This document shows, in pieces, positions 38,480 to 50,819 of a DNA stretch of 64,000 nt. A program made the position numbers and the translations under genes. The notes below the pieces were generated by a model. It did no database searches and was not told the DNA's origin. It saw only the letters and a program-made list of their open reading frames with translations. This DNA comes from Acestrorhynchus altus (Eukaryota > Chordata > Actinopteri > Characiformes > Acestrorhynchidae). The stretch is taken from contig CM067503.1 of assembly GCA_034509495.1 (NCBI GenBank), positions 7,385,356-7,449,355 of the forward strand, in the 5' to 3' direction. How positions within the stretch are numbered: the first letter of the stretch is position 1; each line of letters begins with the position of its first letter.

Positions 38480-40555
38480 TGGTTAAAGTTTTAAAAACGG
38501 ACTTTAGCGATTAGGATCACACGAAAAATGGGATTATTCTTCCCCTTCTTTTGGAACAGACATGGGAATGTGTTGTAGGCCCAAGTCAAAATTGAATTCC
38601 AGTGCTTTATGTGTCAGTAACACCACGTCCCTTGCCTGTACGTGTCCTATGGAAATGGAAAGCTCTATTTACCTTGGCCTACATGGAACTCAAGAACCAT
38701 GAACCTAAATTAAAAATAAAATCAGATATAACCAGAAAACAAGGCAAAACTCTTTTATTCACCTCTGCACAAAATAATTACACACATCCAGCCCACTTCA
38801 GTTGTTGAAGCCTTTCAGCAACCCTACTTTGAAGTTTTCAACAGCTGACTAACAATGTTTCCGAGACAATCTAATAAGATTCTTTTAGTTTTTCAGACAA
38901 GTATGCAATTCACTACCAGGGATTAAATTTGGGCATTTTTCATTTAGAGGTGAGCAAAGAAAAATACTGAGTGTGCAACCTCAATACCGTGTTAGGAAAA
39001 CTGACCTAAAAACATCACTGGAATGAGGGAAAACCATGCTTCGTCATCACGAACAGTGGGAGTGAGTTCTGTTCCACAGCCTTTGCTACGCTTTTAAAGG
39101 GAAGAGGTGTACAACATATTCATACCATTGTTTATCATGGAGAAACAATCCATACAAATCCATACCATCCATACAAATCTGATACCACAACAGTCCTCCA
39201 AAACGATTGTCCCATCCTTTATGCTACTAACACCAAGAGACCACATACTGCTGCAAGGCCAACCTATGCATGTATACTAAACTGAACATTTCACCAATTG
39301 GTGAAACAATATAAAGATGTTAGATGGAGAATACCGTGGGAGATGTGGGATTTAATGAGGGTACCAAACCCATCAATAGTGGAAAAGCACAAAAGATAAA
39401 ACACGTACATTCTGAGTAATGGGTGGAGATGAAAAGCACAATATCTGTCATTACTTCCCAGAGAGTGCCCTGGTGCAAACCTCCAGATGAACAGTCAGAA
39501 ACTGTTGATAGATGGGTTGGAGAAAAAGGTCTTCCAGCTCTCCAGAATTTAAGGTCCAATACCATAATGAATGTTGCTCAGTGTCAAAAACTTTTTGGGC
39601 TTCCAAAAAAAAAGGTTTTAAGAGTATAAAACAGAAACACTGGAACCAAAACTAAATAAAAAACTCCAAAAGAGGAAGATACCTTCAAAAGGTGGCAAAT
39701 TTTTGAGGTTGGCCTCCAAGTCGGACAAGGTTTTGAAATGTTTGGGCCCACTCAGATCCTACTGTGGACCAAACTGGTGACGGTGGGTAGGAAATGGGGA
39801 AAGTAGCATCTGTAAAGCAGCAAAGTTTTATTACATTTATTAATCTCTTCTCCAAACATGGTTCTTCAGGCAACCAAACATGTTTGTTCTTTAGGCAACA
39901 CAGTGGATAGGACTTTCAATATCAAAGTGGGACATCCATCACTCTTCCTGTCCTTCTTCTCACTCTCTCTTCTCCACCACACACTGTCAGCTATCAAAGT
40001 CTCATCAGAAGTAATCACCAACTCCCAGTACTGCTTGCAACCCCATCCCCCATGGAGAACTCCTCTATGGGATCTTCTGTGGGAAGGCTTGAGAAGACAA
40101 GGGTGTCCCATCCACGGGTGTCCCATCCACAGCACACCCACAGCTCATCAATCTCCCTATTGTGCTTATACCTCTGACCCCTGCTTAATTAAAATAGCAC
40201 ACTATCTTCTGCTCAGCAACACAAAGAGAAAAACTGGGGAATCAATGCAGTTTGAGAATTATTCAGACTAATCGCTAATTAAGATTCTGCAAAACAACAA
40301 GGAACCCATGGAAGATCAGTCTATTTTTAGGGCTGCAGAGCAGTGGAGGGAGAGAATCACATTCATTCAGCTGAGGAGAGCCTGTAAGCTCATTATGTGA
40401 ACCAAAGCTGGGTTTTAGTCAGCATGGGCCAGAACCTGATCTGGACTAACATCCTCAACCAAAGGTCATCTCAGAAGAAATAAACATGTACAATTCTGGA
40501 GTTCTTTTTAACTTTTTACAACACTTTTTAATTCTATAATTACAGAATTTAATCA
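38480..40555. other. Unassigned interval
   Basis: No recognised gene. Reading frames at 39320-40271 overlap on both strands and lack domains. A tandem pair gggtgtcccatccac occurs at 40100-40133. Confidence 0.45.
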
Positions 40556-40559
40556 TCAC

Positions 40560-41560
40560 TCTCACAGAAAAAAAAAAAAACATTTCCTTTTTTGCCATTT
40601 TTGCCATAATATGAATCTGGTATTTCTTTAGGTTGTGTTGCAATTTCATGATAAATGGACACACAATGGACACTGAAATGCTCCAAATTGATTTAATAAA
40701 TTAAATCTATGGACTTCTATTGAAAGATTTGTTCCTTTTTCTTTAAAGCTGTAATTTTTTGGACACAAGTTTTTTGGTATTGACCATTTCAGATCATTGT
40801 ACAACATCTCAGTAGGATGAAGATCTGAGCTTTGACTTGGCAATTCTATAACACTTCATTCTTCTGAAGCTTTCTTTGGTGAGTTTACTAGAATGTTTTA
40901 GGTCATTGTCTTTTTGCAACGTCAGTTTCAGGTTTTAATGAGATGGTCTCATATTTTCTCAAACATGCTCTGAAACAATAAAGATTTTATAGTGGTCTCT
41001 ATGATGGAGAGCACGCCAAGACCTGCCGCTGCAATGCTGCTTCAAACTATGACAAGTCCTGGTCTTTGTCTAGGTGTTTTCTGCCAAACGTAAGTGTTGC
41101 TCTGATGTCTTTTTGTTAATAAGCGTTTCCCCCGTAAAATAAAACTTGTTTTGGTCTCTTTATCGTGATATATGCTGTACTTTGATATCAAATATGATGA
41201 GAACTATAGGTCCTGTGATGACACTGTATATGCGTCTTGCTGTCTGCTCTTGAGCTGAACTTCCTAGGATGGCCTGATTGGCCACGTTGGTTGTTGTTTT
41301 AAATGTTCTCCATGTTTGAAAACATTGTTGATAGTGGAATGGCTGATTTGTAATTACTTTGAGATGTTTTTCAATTCTTGCAGCTGTAACCTTCTTTTCT
41401 TACGGCCTCAGATAATACATGTTTTGGGTTATGAGACGTGTGGTCTTGCAAATGCCTTGTTTTGCAGTGTTTGCTCAGCTGGGATTTGAATAAAAATGTT
41501 GAAATCAAATGTAGATGGTATTAAGGAGCCACTTGTTTTCAACCTTTTAACATTTGTTAT
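40560..41560 (-). pseudogene. Tc1-like transposase pseudogene, about 1 kb
   Basis: The minus strand reads PSQSSDLHPTEMLYNDLKW at 40787-40840, matching the WPSQSPDLNPIE.LW.DLK motif that carries the third catalytic acid of Tc1 transposases. Just upstream on the same strand, in a shifted frame, KDNDLKHSSKLTKE matches the QQDNDPKHTSK motif with the second aspartate. Frameshifts and stops are many. 46.98-47.09 kb is probably another fragment of the same family. Confidence 0.8.
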
Positions 41561-41819
41561 AAGTACAAACCATTATTAGGCTTTAATCATATGTACTTTA
41601 ATTTAACAAGGGTCACATGTTTATTCTGTACATTTGTTGTATAGTCATAATGTTTTATAGATATAGCTCCGTTTTCTACATTTTGCCTGTTGCTTCTACT
41701 CTACGTCTTATCATATTTATGTGTTGCTCTCCCGACAAGAACAAATGTAAGATGAATCAGAAGTTAGAGCTTCACTCTTTGTTTCAAAGAGCTGCAAAGG
41801 AAAAAAGAAGAGGGTTAAA

Positions 41820-42335
41820 AATGGCGGGATGCTAATTGATTAGTGATTGAAGAAAAAAAGGTGTGTTCACTGCAAGGCAGGACCATTAAAACCTGTTCCT
41901 CTACAACTATTGTGAAAGATAGAGGATGTGTGTGTTGATACTGTTGTCTTCTGCCATCTTTTGCGCTGGCTCCCACCGTGGCTCGGCCTGTAATGCCATG
42001 GCCCAGCTTGTTAAGAGGATCTCATTATCATGAGCTTTCTGCAGTAAGCCAGAGATTTAGTTAAATATAGTGGTGTTGTTTTGTCGCCTCGTTTTCTTTC
42101 GTGGTTTTTTTTTTCCCCATCTCTTTCGGGTAGAAAAGCTGGGTCGATCCGATCCCTCCCGTGACAATTTCCTCACATCCAGCCGCCAGCGTTTTCTCTT
42201 CTTCCGCCACCGCGGCCAATCTCCAACGCTCGCCCGGGCCCGGGGAAGCGATTGAAAGAGGGACTTACATGTTTCAAAGCATGCTGGGAATTGGGGAGCA
42301 GGCGGCAACCCAAAGTATTAAAGCTCAGATGCTCA
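41820..42335. promoter_or_regulatory. Candidate conserved non-coding block
   Basis: gaggatctcattatcatgag (42016) is palindrome-like. CpG-rich ccgccaccgcggccaatctc is the only such patch for many kilobases. Overlapping frames on both strands are featureless. Confidence 0.35.
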
Positions 42336-43027
42336 CCAGTGTGCTATAAAAGAGCCCTGGCTTGTCTCGACATTCAGAGGGAGCGGATACAGAAAACTCC
42401 CAGATTGTTTCATTTCAGTTTGAATGTTTTCAATCAGCAGTGAGAAGGATAGTATAAGAGAAGTAAATGTCAGGTCTAGACATGTGTGGTCACACATTGT
42501 ACCACCAAAAACAATGGCTTAAAAATCATTTGCCCAATTTCACCTTTAGTCCAAATGTTTGCTGCCACGTGTATCTTTTCATATGAACTTTGCTTCTTTA
42601 GTCTTGCACCACAGCTACAGCTGTTATAAGTGTTAATAGCACCTCTCAAACCCGTAAAGAGCAGAGATATTGAATCAAAGTGCCTGGAAATGTGTGACAC
42701 AAAGCTTAATCATCTAAAACTTAATCATTTTTTAAAAAAATCAGAATTAGATTGCAATCCTTTGTGTGACTATTTTTGCTGTTTCATAACTAAATGTTAA
42801 TTCATCTTAAATAGACTTTCTCATATGGTTTCTTACTCTTTACTACCATCTTTTAAAATGAACATTTAGTCTTCAGCTCCAGAGCACGACTAAGAGGCAG
42901 GTTGGACAGCAAATCTCTGCCAAGGACATCCTGTAAACCAGTGAAATTGAAATCAAATGACCATCAATGGTTTATCCCTTCATCCATGACACAAGCGTCC
43001 ATGAATGCCTAAAATCAGTTTTATAGT

Positions 43028-43178
43028 TCTAGACATTTAAAGTCCTAGTTTAGGAATATAAAGGATAATCCAAAATTCAGGTTACCAATGTCAATGGACA
43101 TATAAAGTCCAGTTTAAGAACATTAAGGGACATCCAAAATGCAGGTGATATGGGCTGGGGGTTATGGGCAAAAAATTA
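43028..43178 (+). repeat. Tandem unit of ~60 bp plus transposon end (left arm of inverted pair)
   Basis: Two related units (43028- and 43088-) contain cattaaagtcc / cataaagtccagtttaaga-type words, followed by gggctgggggttatgggc. A further unit lies at 43472-43530. The last 85 bases (43094-43178) recur inverted at 44791-44874. Confidence 0.8.
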
Positions 43179-43476
43179 TATCTCAATGTACTTTAGCTGA
43201 ATGCCAATGAACACTATACAATACTATATGAGGTGAGAAAAACACAAAGTAAAAAAAAACTACAATAGAAATCCATGGTGTGGACGTGAGAAGAGTGGGG
43301 ACAGAGGGGAGCAGAACAGAGGAGAAGCAGAGGCAGAGCAGAGCGAAGGAGAATAAACGTTATTTAAATATAAACTTTATAAACTGGATATGAATAATAA
43401 TGCTTCAGCCAATATTGTCTTCTGTTTATATCACAATATCAATATAAATATTGATATATATCACCCAGCCCTACAT
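43152..43476. mobile_element. Possible small DNA transposon
   Basis: Left end atatgggctgggg...gcaaaaaattatatctcaat and right end atatatcacccagccctac resemble the inverted 'gggctgggcgatat' termini of a widespread fish non-autonomous element. It sits between units of the 60-bp repeat. Family placement is from memory. Confidence 0.5.
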
Positions 43477-43839
43477 GAGCATTGAAGGACATCTGAAGTC
43501 CAGTTTATGAACTGAAGATTGTCAGAATACCATGTTATATATGCAAGTGCAAAAATATATTATGGTCATATAAAGAGTTTTGGAATTATAACATAATGTG
43601 GATTTTCTTTAACATTCCATACATTAAAATGATCCATCACAAAACCACCAATTTGCTCCTTAAAAAACCAAAAGTGCTTATTATCTAGAACTATGCAAAG
43701 AACCCTTTTAACAGAATCTCATAATCCATGTCAAAATAATCTCCTATGATCAGTAGATTCTCACAAATGGATCAGATGGAGAATAGGTTGGAATATTCCC
43801 TGAAAGAGTGGGAATTGCTTCATTTTGGATGTATTTTAA

Positions 43840-44470
43840 GTGCCTTCTCAGCCCCAAAACGTCTTCTTTAAGGTGACTTTGTTGATCGTCTTTTCAGCAG
43901 CAGCTACATTTGAAGATCATTTCAGCTTTCATTTTCAACAATAAGAGTAGATTTAAGAGAAGGCATTCAGCTTTGGCATTTCAGCATTTCAACAGCTTTT
44001 ACACCAAAATTTAAGAGAATCCCATTGCTGCTCTTTTCACACAGTTAAATGCAGTCCATTTTCCTTCCATAATTTCGCACTCATCTCTACACTGAGGAGC
44101 CCAAAATTACACCATCCTAAATGCCTTCAGAGCTCACTCTCACAAATGCTATCTTGGCTCTTCTCACCTTCCTTCAGGCCTGCTTAATTAGAGAGATCAT
44201 CTCATTCCCGAGCACACAGGAACAACAGCAAACACAAAACTGCTTTCTCTTTCTGCGATTACCGAGATCATAATCGTGATCTTCCTATGATAAGACAGAG
44301 ATTCATTTACATTCTCTGTAGGGCTGATGGGTGGGTGGGGGGGCTATTGTCATCTCTCTTGGCTCTAAGCATGTTTTCCTGAGAGACCCCATGGCTATCT
44401 GCAGGGAGGATCTCTGCAACATCTCCACCACAGCGCAGCACCTTTCCATATTTATTTAGCTGTCATGTGT
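43840..44470. promoter_or_regulatory. Candidate conserved non-coding block
   Basis: Between the two inverted arms. aggcctgcttaattagagag, gatcataatcgtgatcttcc and atctctctgtagggctg are unique-looking and repeat-free. Confidence 0.3.
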
Positions 44471-44779
44471 ATCTGTGGAGATCATTGGGAGCGATAGGTG
44501 CAGGAGATGAGGAAATAATTGTCCTCTCAAATGGCCGTGGGGAGACAAAGGTGGGACGCATTTTATACATGCAAAGCTCCTGCAAAAGCATGTAGAGATG
44601 ATGAAATGGCATGTACACTCATATGACATATGATTGGAAAACACCTACCCTGTGCTTCTACTGAAGGGGCAATTTACTGGAAACATCTACCGAACATCTG
44701 TGCTACATGGGACATATAAATGTAGCTGGAGAATGAGGTACACAGTAACATAATTTACATGGTAAACACTAAAAATACA

Positions 44780-44876
44780 CTCACCGATTTTTTGCCCATA
44801 ACCCCCAGCCCATATAACCTGCATTTTTGATGTCCCTTAATGTTCTTAAACTGGACTTTAGATGTCCATCGATGTT
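44780..44876 (-). repeat. Right arm of ~80 bp inverted duplication
   Basis: Reverse complement of 43094-43178 with only a few mismatches (for example ttatgggc, ctgggggttatggg and agtttaagaacattaaggga are conserved). Confidence 0.93.
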
Positions 44877-45069
44877 TATCTCACAGCCTCTTTTAGTGAT
44901 GGGCTAAAGTCTGTGATTTGATCTACTTTTTGCTGATTATTCTTTTATTGTGAGTATATTTTGAATATATTGCATTTAATGATAAAAACAAGGGAGAAAT
45001 TCAACCTTGTACACTGAGAAATGAGAACAAACATAAACACCAAAAACATTATTATAGCATTTCAATATG

Positions 45070-45137
45070 AATATAATATAATATAATATAATATAATATA
45101 ATATAATATAATATAATATAATATAATATAATATAAT
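45070..45137 (+). repeat. (AATAT)n pentanucleotide microsatellite
   Basis: About 13 perfect 5-bp units. Confidence 0.97.
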
Positions 45138-45139
45138 GT

Positions 45140-46240
45140 GTATGAATATAATTATAATTTTATCATTATTATTGTAATAGTAGTAGTTTATTAAACTATT
45201 AGTTTGTAATCATTTGTGACATATGCTTCCGTTTCAGGTATTAATCCTGTTTAGTTGTATCTGTAATTAATGTTTAACTAGCTAACCCATTAACTAATTG
45301 TTAATAGATATTTGTGAATCATTTTTAGAAGTCTGTAAACTATGTAAACAATATATATATATATATATATGTTTCATGATCATGCTTGTTATACCATTAA
45401 GTGATTAATAATTTAAATAAATTAAAAGCTTCTCTGTTGTGATTTGTAAGGTTTTGTGCACCTTTAACCTGGAACAACCTACAAAATGAACTCTAGATTC
45501 AAAATATTACACCTATAATTAACCTTATGATTATGGTGAAGCTGATTCCATTCAGGAAATATGGGGCAAAGAAATAAAGTGCTCTTAAACTCATATTTGA
45601 AGTTCAAGTACAAGCCACTCCTGAGTAAACTTCATTTATTTTTGCAGTTTTCATTTTATTTATTTTTTTAAGAAGATAAGGTTCTGAAACTTTATGGTTA
45701 GAAGAGTGTATGGGGTTCTGCACATCATAATGTTTAGTTTCATTTTTTTCTATTTTTCAAGTTCATCATATTTAAAATGACTGCACGATCATTTACATAA
45801 TCATCTCATTTTAAACATAGTCTGTTGCAAATGCATTTATGTCTTTTCACTTCCCAGAATTCAACCCAATGTGTAATTCTGGGTGACCAAACCACAACTG
45901 TATATTTGCTAGAACATCAATTAATGATGTGATTTTAAGCCTGACCAGTATCTTCCAGTAATTTGCTCCATTTTTTTTCATGTTTGAAAATCAGGATTAA
46001 TGATTACTATGCCCTACCAAACCACCCCGATTGCCCACTGCAAAAACACACACAGCATGTCTGATCAAAGATTCCTGCAGGGACTGAAAATATTTTTAAT
46101 TAAGTATTTTTATGTTTGAAAATATCCTCAGAATTGTATTGTGATTATAAAATGAGTGCATGCTGTAGCTGATATTATTCTAATTGATTGTAATGTAATG
46201 TATCACTACCTTCAGAACAATGCACCTCAATACATTTCTA
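45140..46240. other. Unassigned AT-rich interval
   Basis: Includes a short (AT)n at 45349-45370. No gene seen. Confidence 0.55.
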
Positions 46241-46244
46241 CATG

Positions 46245-46505
46245 CATCACTGTAGTTCATCTGTTGTCCATCTTACAAAAATCTGTCATCCACCCTCTGC
46301 TCCATCCATCATTTTTCAGGACGGCTGGTCACCACATATTATTTGAGTGGTGGACTGTTCACTACACAGCACTGACAATGTCACAGTGGGTTGTGTGTGG
46401 TGGTGGTGGTCTGAGTGTGGCAGGCACAGTAGTGATGCTGGGTTCTGAAAGTGGGCTCACCCACCAAAACTATCCAGCTAAACGCCACTATGTGGTCAGA
46501 AACGG
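46245..46505. mobile_element. Palindromic non-autonomous DNA element, copy 3 (partial)
   Basis: tgtagttcatctgttgtcca, cagcactgacaatgtcacag and caaaactatccagctaaacg follow the order of one arm of the element at 19.0 and 34.7 kb. The second arm is missing. Confidence 0.65.
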
Positions 46506-46980
46506 GCTCAGACTTGGCATGGATGTAAGAGTGTGAGTAAAAAATCTTTACATTTTAATTTGTATTTATTTTTTTATTTCTAATGTCTAATATTTCTTTA
46601 AGACTTGTGTATGAAAAGGCTGGTGTATCTAAGTGAGCTCTATTTTGATTGGCTGCCCTCTAATGCAAAAAAAAAACCAGCTCAGATTGAAGCACTCCTT
46701 AAAACCACAGTGTGAATGGGTGGAGCTTAACTGATACACAGGGTGGATGTATGTACGTTTGTTTATTTTTTTTACATAAACTAACAAACAAACAAAGACA
46801 GTGTATTGAAAATGGGCTTAACGTTGTTGTTTTTATTTTTACTGATGTTTAAAATGAGGTTTCCTGTAATGCTGGTCCTTAACCTTGTGGACGTTATGCT
46901 CAAGAGATTAAATGACTCATTAAAGAAACGTTATTTAAAGGTTCTTTAATAGCCTAAAGTGGGTCACACCTTTATTACAC

Positions 46981-47095
46981 CTTGCACTAGTCATGCAAAA
47001 ATCCTTTTTTGTGGTTTTTCACCTTTTGTCATAATGTGAATCTGGCAGTTGTTCTTTACATGTTAGAATTTCATTTCAGTTGATGAAAGGACCAA
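46981..47095. mobile_element. Terminal fragment related to the 40.6 kb Tc1-like relic
   Basis: gtcataatgtgaatctggca matches gccataatatgaatctggta (40602), with similar flanks (attttagaatttcat / tgcaatttcatgata). Confidence 0.5.
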
Positions 47096-47399
47096 TAGAA
47101 ATGCACGAAAAGGACCTTTTACACTGTATTATAGTGTGCTTTATTATAGGTGCTAGGGTGGTTTGTCTTCACTTTTATTTCATGCTAAAATGTGAAAAAA
47201 GGGAGGAAAACCACCCCCTCCAGTTGAGGATTGAACTCGTAACGAAAATAATGATTGTAAATGCAAATGGAGGAATATTTTCACATTAAAACCTCAGTAA
47301 AACAAAAACAAACAACTGGTACTAATATTGGACATGAACAGAAACCCAGTACCAGCGCTGTGAGGTTAAATATACATTCCATCCTTTCTTTCTCTCTTC

Positions 47400-47925
47400 T
47401 TATCCTTTTCTTCTCGCACATCGGTGACATTTGGGGCCTAGCCGACCCGGGTCACGTCCTTACTTCTCGCGAAGGGAGGACTTTAACACCGCAGGGAACT
47501 TAAGCCTCTGGAAAATGTCCCGTCTGATTGGCAAAAAGATAAGTTCAAATATCGGCCTCTCTTTCCTAAACAGGATGTTATTGCTCTGCGCTTTCGATCT
47601 CCGCACCATGCTGACCCATAATTCCTTTCTGTCTTTCAAACAGACGCCATTTAGAGCCTTTTAGAGATGCATCTGCAAGCGAGGGTGTCAAAGGTCCCCT
47701 GAATGTCTCGTCCGGACCCCCAAACGTACGCAGAATTCTCACAATACCCAAAATTGTTTGCATAAGAGTGCAGGGGGTGGAGGACAGACGAAGGAAGAAA
47801 GACACACAAACAGATGGGATAAGAAGGAGAAAATGGAGAGAGTAGGAAGAAAAAAGGAGGATTGAAAAAGAAGCAGTGGGACTGCTGCTCAAGGGTGACA
47901 TCTAGTGTCCGGGCCTTGTCGGAAA
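47400..47925. promoter_or_regulatory. Candidate conserved non-coding block
   Basis: CpG-bearing unique sequence (gggcctagccgacccgggtc; cccccaaacgtacgcagaat). Small overlapping frames have no domain. Confidence 0.33.
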
Positions 47926-48129
47926 CACCCAGAAATGAAGAGTTTGGAGCTGTTTGAGAGAAACAGCAGGCAAAATGTGTCTATTACTGTGATCAGTGTT
48001 ATTTGTAATGGTTGGGGCCTCTTTGTTCTCGGATTCAACCAACTTCAATTATAAGAATAGCATTAAAATATCAATTAATTAACTCAATGGTAAGCAGATT
48101 GATTCATTCTAAATAAACATCAGATTGCT

Positions 48130-48330
48130 GCAGTAAATGAGTTCCCGAATAGCAGGAGACTCTGGGGGGTTGGGGGTGGTGGCAGTTTGTATGTGATTAT
48201 CAACTGACACGTGTATTCGCAAATCTTTTAATTAGTGCAAACAGATAGTACGGAGGCCCACGTCACTCGTACAGTACGCTCCGAGAGGGAGGGACGCTCT
48301 GGAACAGTTTGCAATTATGCTGAGAGATTA
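48130..48330. promoter_or_regulatory. Candidate conserved non-coding block
   Basis: cttttaattagtgcaaacag followed by cacgtcactcgtacagtacg. Repeat-free. Confidence 0.3.
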
Positions 48331-48789
48331 TGACCTTGAGCTTCCATCAGAATCTGCATGCTGTCTTCATGGGGCTGGATTGGATGGCTGGCCAGTAATG
48401 TCAAGACGTTGTAGTAATTGTGATGCATGATGTCATGAGGCATATTTCTGAGTACACCATGGGGATTGTCAGTCCTTACAGAACATTGTACCTCAAGCAT
48501 TTAAGGGTAAACAACAATAGCTACCGGAATATAGCAATCAAGAACCGATATTTTTACCTCAATAGAGAACAAAATTAAGAGAACTGAATTCAGTTCTATA
48601 GACTGATTGTGACTTAGATCTTGGAATTTGTGTAATTTACTGTTTGGAATCTAACATACAGTTATAAAATAGCATCATCTAAATGTACCAAGTCCAAATG
48701 CAGTGCTACATGCTGTTGCTCGAGTTAACAAATTCCCTGTTTAATAATGCATAGGCAGACCTACTGGCTAAATGACTAAATCTTGCATA

Positions 48790-49225
48790 ATGAATGGACA
48801 AAAGTATTGGGACACCCGCTCATTTAATGTTTCTTCTGAAATCAGGAGTATTCAAGGGAAGGCTCTTGACTACATTTTGGAGGATTGCTGTGAGGATTTG
48901 ATTGCATTCAGGTCAGAATGTTGCATGATCACCGCCTCACCTTATCCCCAACTCCCCAATTGATCCCAAAAGTATTGGATGGAGCGCCATCATTCCAGAG
49001 ACCACTGTTCCACAGCTCAGTGCTGGATATTCACGATGCTAGAGGGCCTTATGCCGATCTAGCCCATGACTGGCATTAGGCATTGTGCCAATAGGTTGAT
49101 GTCTACCTGCTCCAGAGAGTCCTTTTTTTCAGGGTCTAGACAAGCTGGGTGTGTACATTTGCACATCAGTGTCAGCAGCTTAAAGTAGTTGCATTCCTTC
49201 ATTATTAGGGGCATCCTATTAGGAA
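48790..49225 (+). repeat. Dispersed repeat family R1, copy 2
   Basis: Begins gacaaaagtattgggacacc. Landmarks: ttggaggattgctgtgagga, tattggatggagcgccatca, catgactggcattaggcatt and cctgctccagagagtcc. Nearly full length compared with copy 3. Confidence 0.88.
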
Positions 49226-49638
49226 CATACTAGGGAAATCCTAAAAGTCAGAAAAGCACATTGAAATATCATTTGTTCACAATTCATGAAGTTGAACACT
49301 CATTATTATTTGATTTGTGAATTATTCAAACATTATAGTATATAACTATATATTATAATAATTTTACACATATATATATACTATAAACTATATTTTGAAC
49401 TATAAATATAGTATAAACTATATTATAATCATTTTACATATCAGATTTCTGATAACAATTATCTAAGCAATACTGATCAACAGACAAAACCGAAAAAATA
49501 TAATATTTTGAGATACCACTTTATTAATGCAGCTCTATATAGTGTACTGTCATTGTTTAACAATTCTGTGGCTCTATCTGCAGGAGACCTCTGTTTATAC
49601 TAGCACTGATAGGGCTGTGTAACCTGCTGATCAAATAT

Positions 49639-49640
<2 letters not shown>

Positions 49641-49716
<76 letters not shown>
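49641..49716 (+). repeat. (AAT)n microsatellite
   Basis: About 25 perfect AAT units. Confidence 0.98.
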
Positions 49717-49724
49717 TTTTTTTC

Positions 49725-50062
49725 CCTCCAATTAACTGCATGCTTCAGGTTCTTCCCCAACATTTCTGTTAAATTGAGGACTTTAAACATCAACACAATA
49801 CACTTCTATAAATGTGTTGTGAAGACCAGAGATTGACAGATTCCTGTTCTTTAAGTACATTTGGGCCTCCACTCACACCTGATTGGCATCCCAATGACTT
49901 TTAACTGCTTGTAATAGTATGTAATATGTATTACATATATGTCATTTGGTTTTCCTATCTACTCTCAGTATGTCTGTGAAAATACAATGAGAGTGTCGGC
50001 CAAATTTAGGCAGAAATACAGAAAATGCTAAAGCAATCACACACCTTCAAGCACCACCTGTG
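49725..50062 (-). mobile_element. Internally deleted Tc1-like transposon
   Basis: tgcttcaggttcttccccaa joins abruptly to cacttctataaatgtgttgt, ctcacacctgattggcatcc and the right end caccttcaagcaccacctgt. These are separated by most of a transposase in the full-length element that I know. Confidence 0.75.
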
Positions 50063-50639
50063 TACCTTTACTGTGCTCAATGCTCACACAATACACGCTC
50101 TCTGCTGTATCAAACCTGATCTCCCTACAGTGTGTACCATTACCTCACTGATACAACATAGTCGTAATTCTATATACGGTGTACCACCACTGAAGCAACA
50201 AGTTTGTAGCTCTATATTCAGCACACTGTCATTGCTGTAACAAGTCCGTACAGAGCGTACCATTTTCTCACTGACGCAACATATTTGTAGTTCTATATGC
50301 AGGAGATTGTATACAGAGGTCATTTTTGTAACAAGTCTATACAGAGTGTACGTTTGCCTCACTGATGCAACATGTTTATAGATCTATGATTCTAGTTCTT
50401 GTAGGAACAAGTTCATATCTCTAAAATGTTGTACTGTCAGTGATGTAACACGTTTGCAGCTCATATTTAAATGATGTAAAGAATGTATATAAAAAATATG
50501 AACTGTGACGATACATTACAGACAGTCAGTTAGTTTGCACTGTTCGTTTTTGTTTTGTGTTGTTTTTGGCTGTTGTTTAAGATCTGTGCATTAAGCTCAT
50601 GACATTAACAGGAATGCATATATTCACGTTATATGATAT

Positions 50640-50676
50640 GTTATATATATGTTATATATATGTTATATATATGTTA
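50640..50676 (+). repeat. 11-bp tandem repeat (gttatatatat)n
   Basis: Three units. Confidence 0.85.
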
Positions 50677-50819
50677 AATGCCTTGCTGTAGCTGTACAAA
50701 CATAATGGAATTCAATCAGTGAATCAACATACATATCACATCCCTGCTTCTGTATTTCTGCCAAGATCTGTTTTCACTGCTTTTATGAACATGCTGAGGT
50801 GTGTATTTGTGTGTGTGTG

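Larger units (their letters stand above)
49525..50480 (+). repeat. Degenerate ~40 bp minisatellite, split by an insertion
   Basis: Units of the form 'gtagctctatatacagtgtac..cactgatgcaacaagttt' appear at 49525-49640 and again at 50065-50480. The middle holds an (AAT)n tract and a Tc1-like fragment. Confidence 0.75.

Noticed and set aside
42057..42308. Basic 83-codon minus-strand frame as a histone-like or ribosomal protein
   Set aside because: Composition arises from a CT-rich tract; it overlaps plus-strand frames and has no recognisable family motif.
46156..46536. 126-codon plus-strand open frame
   Set aside because: Covers an arm of the palindromic element (copy 3); not host coding.
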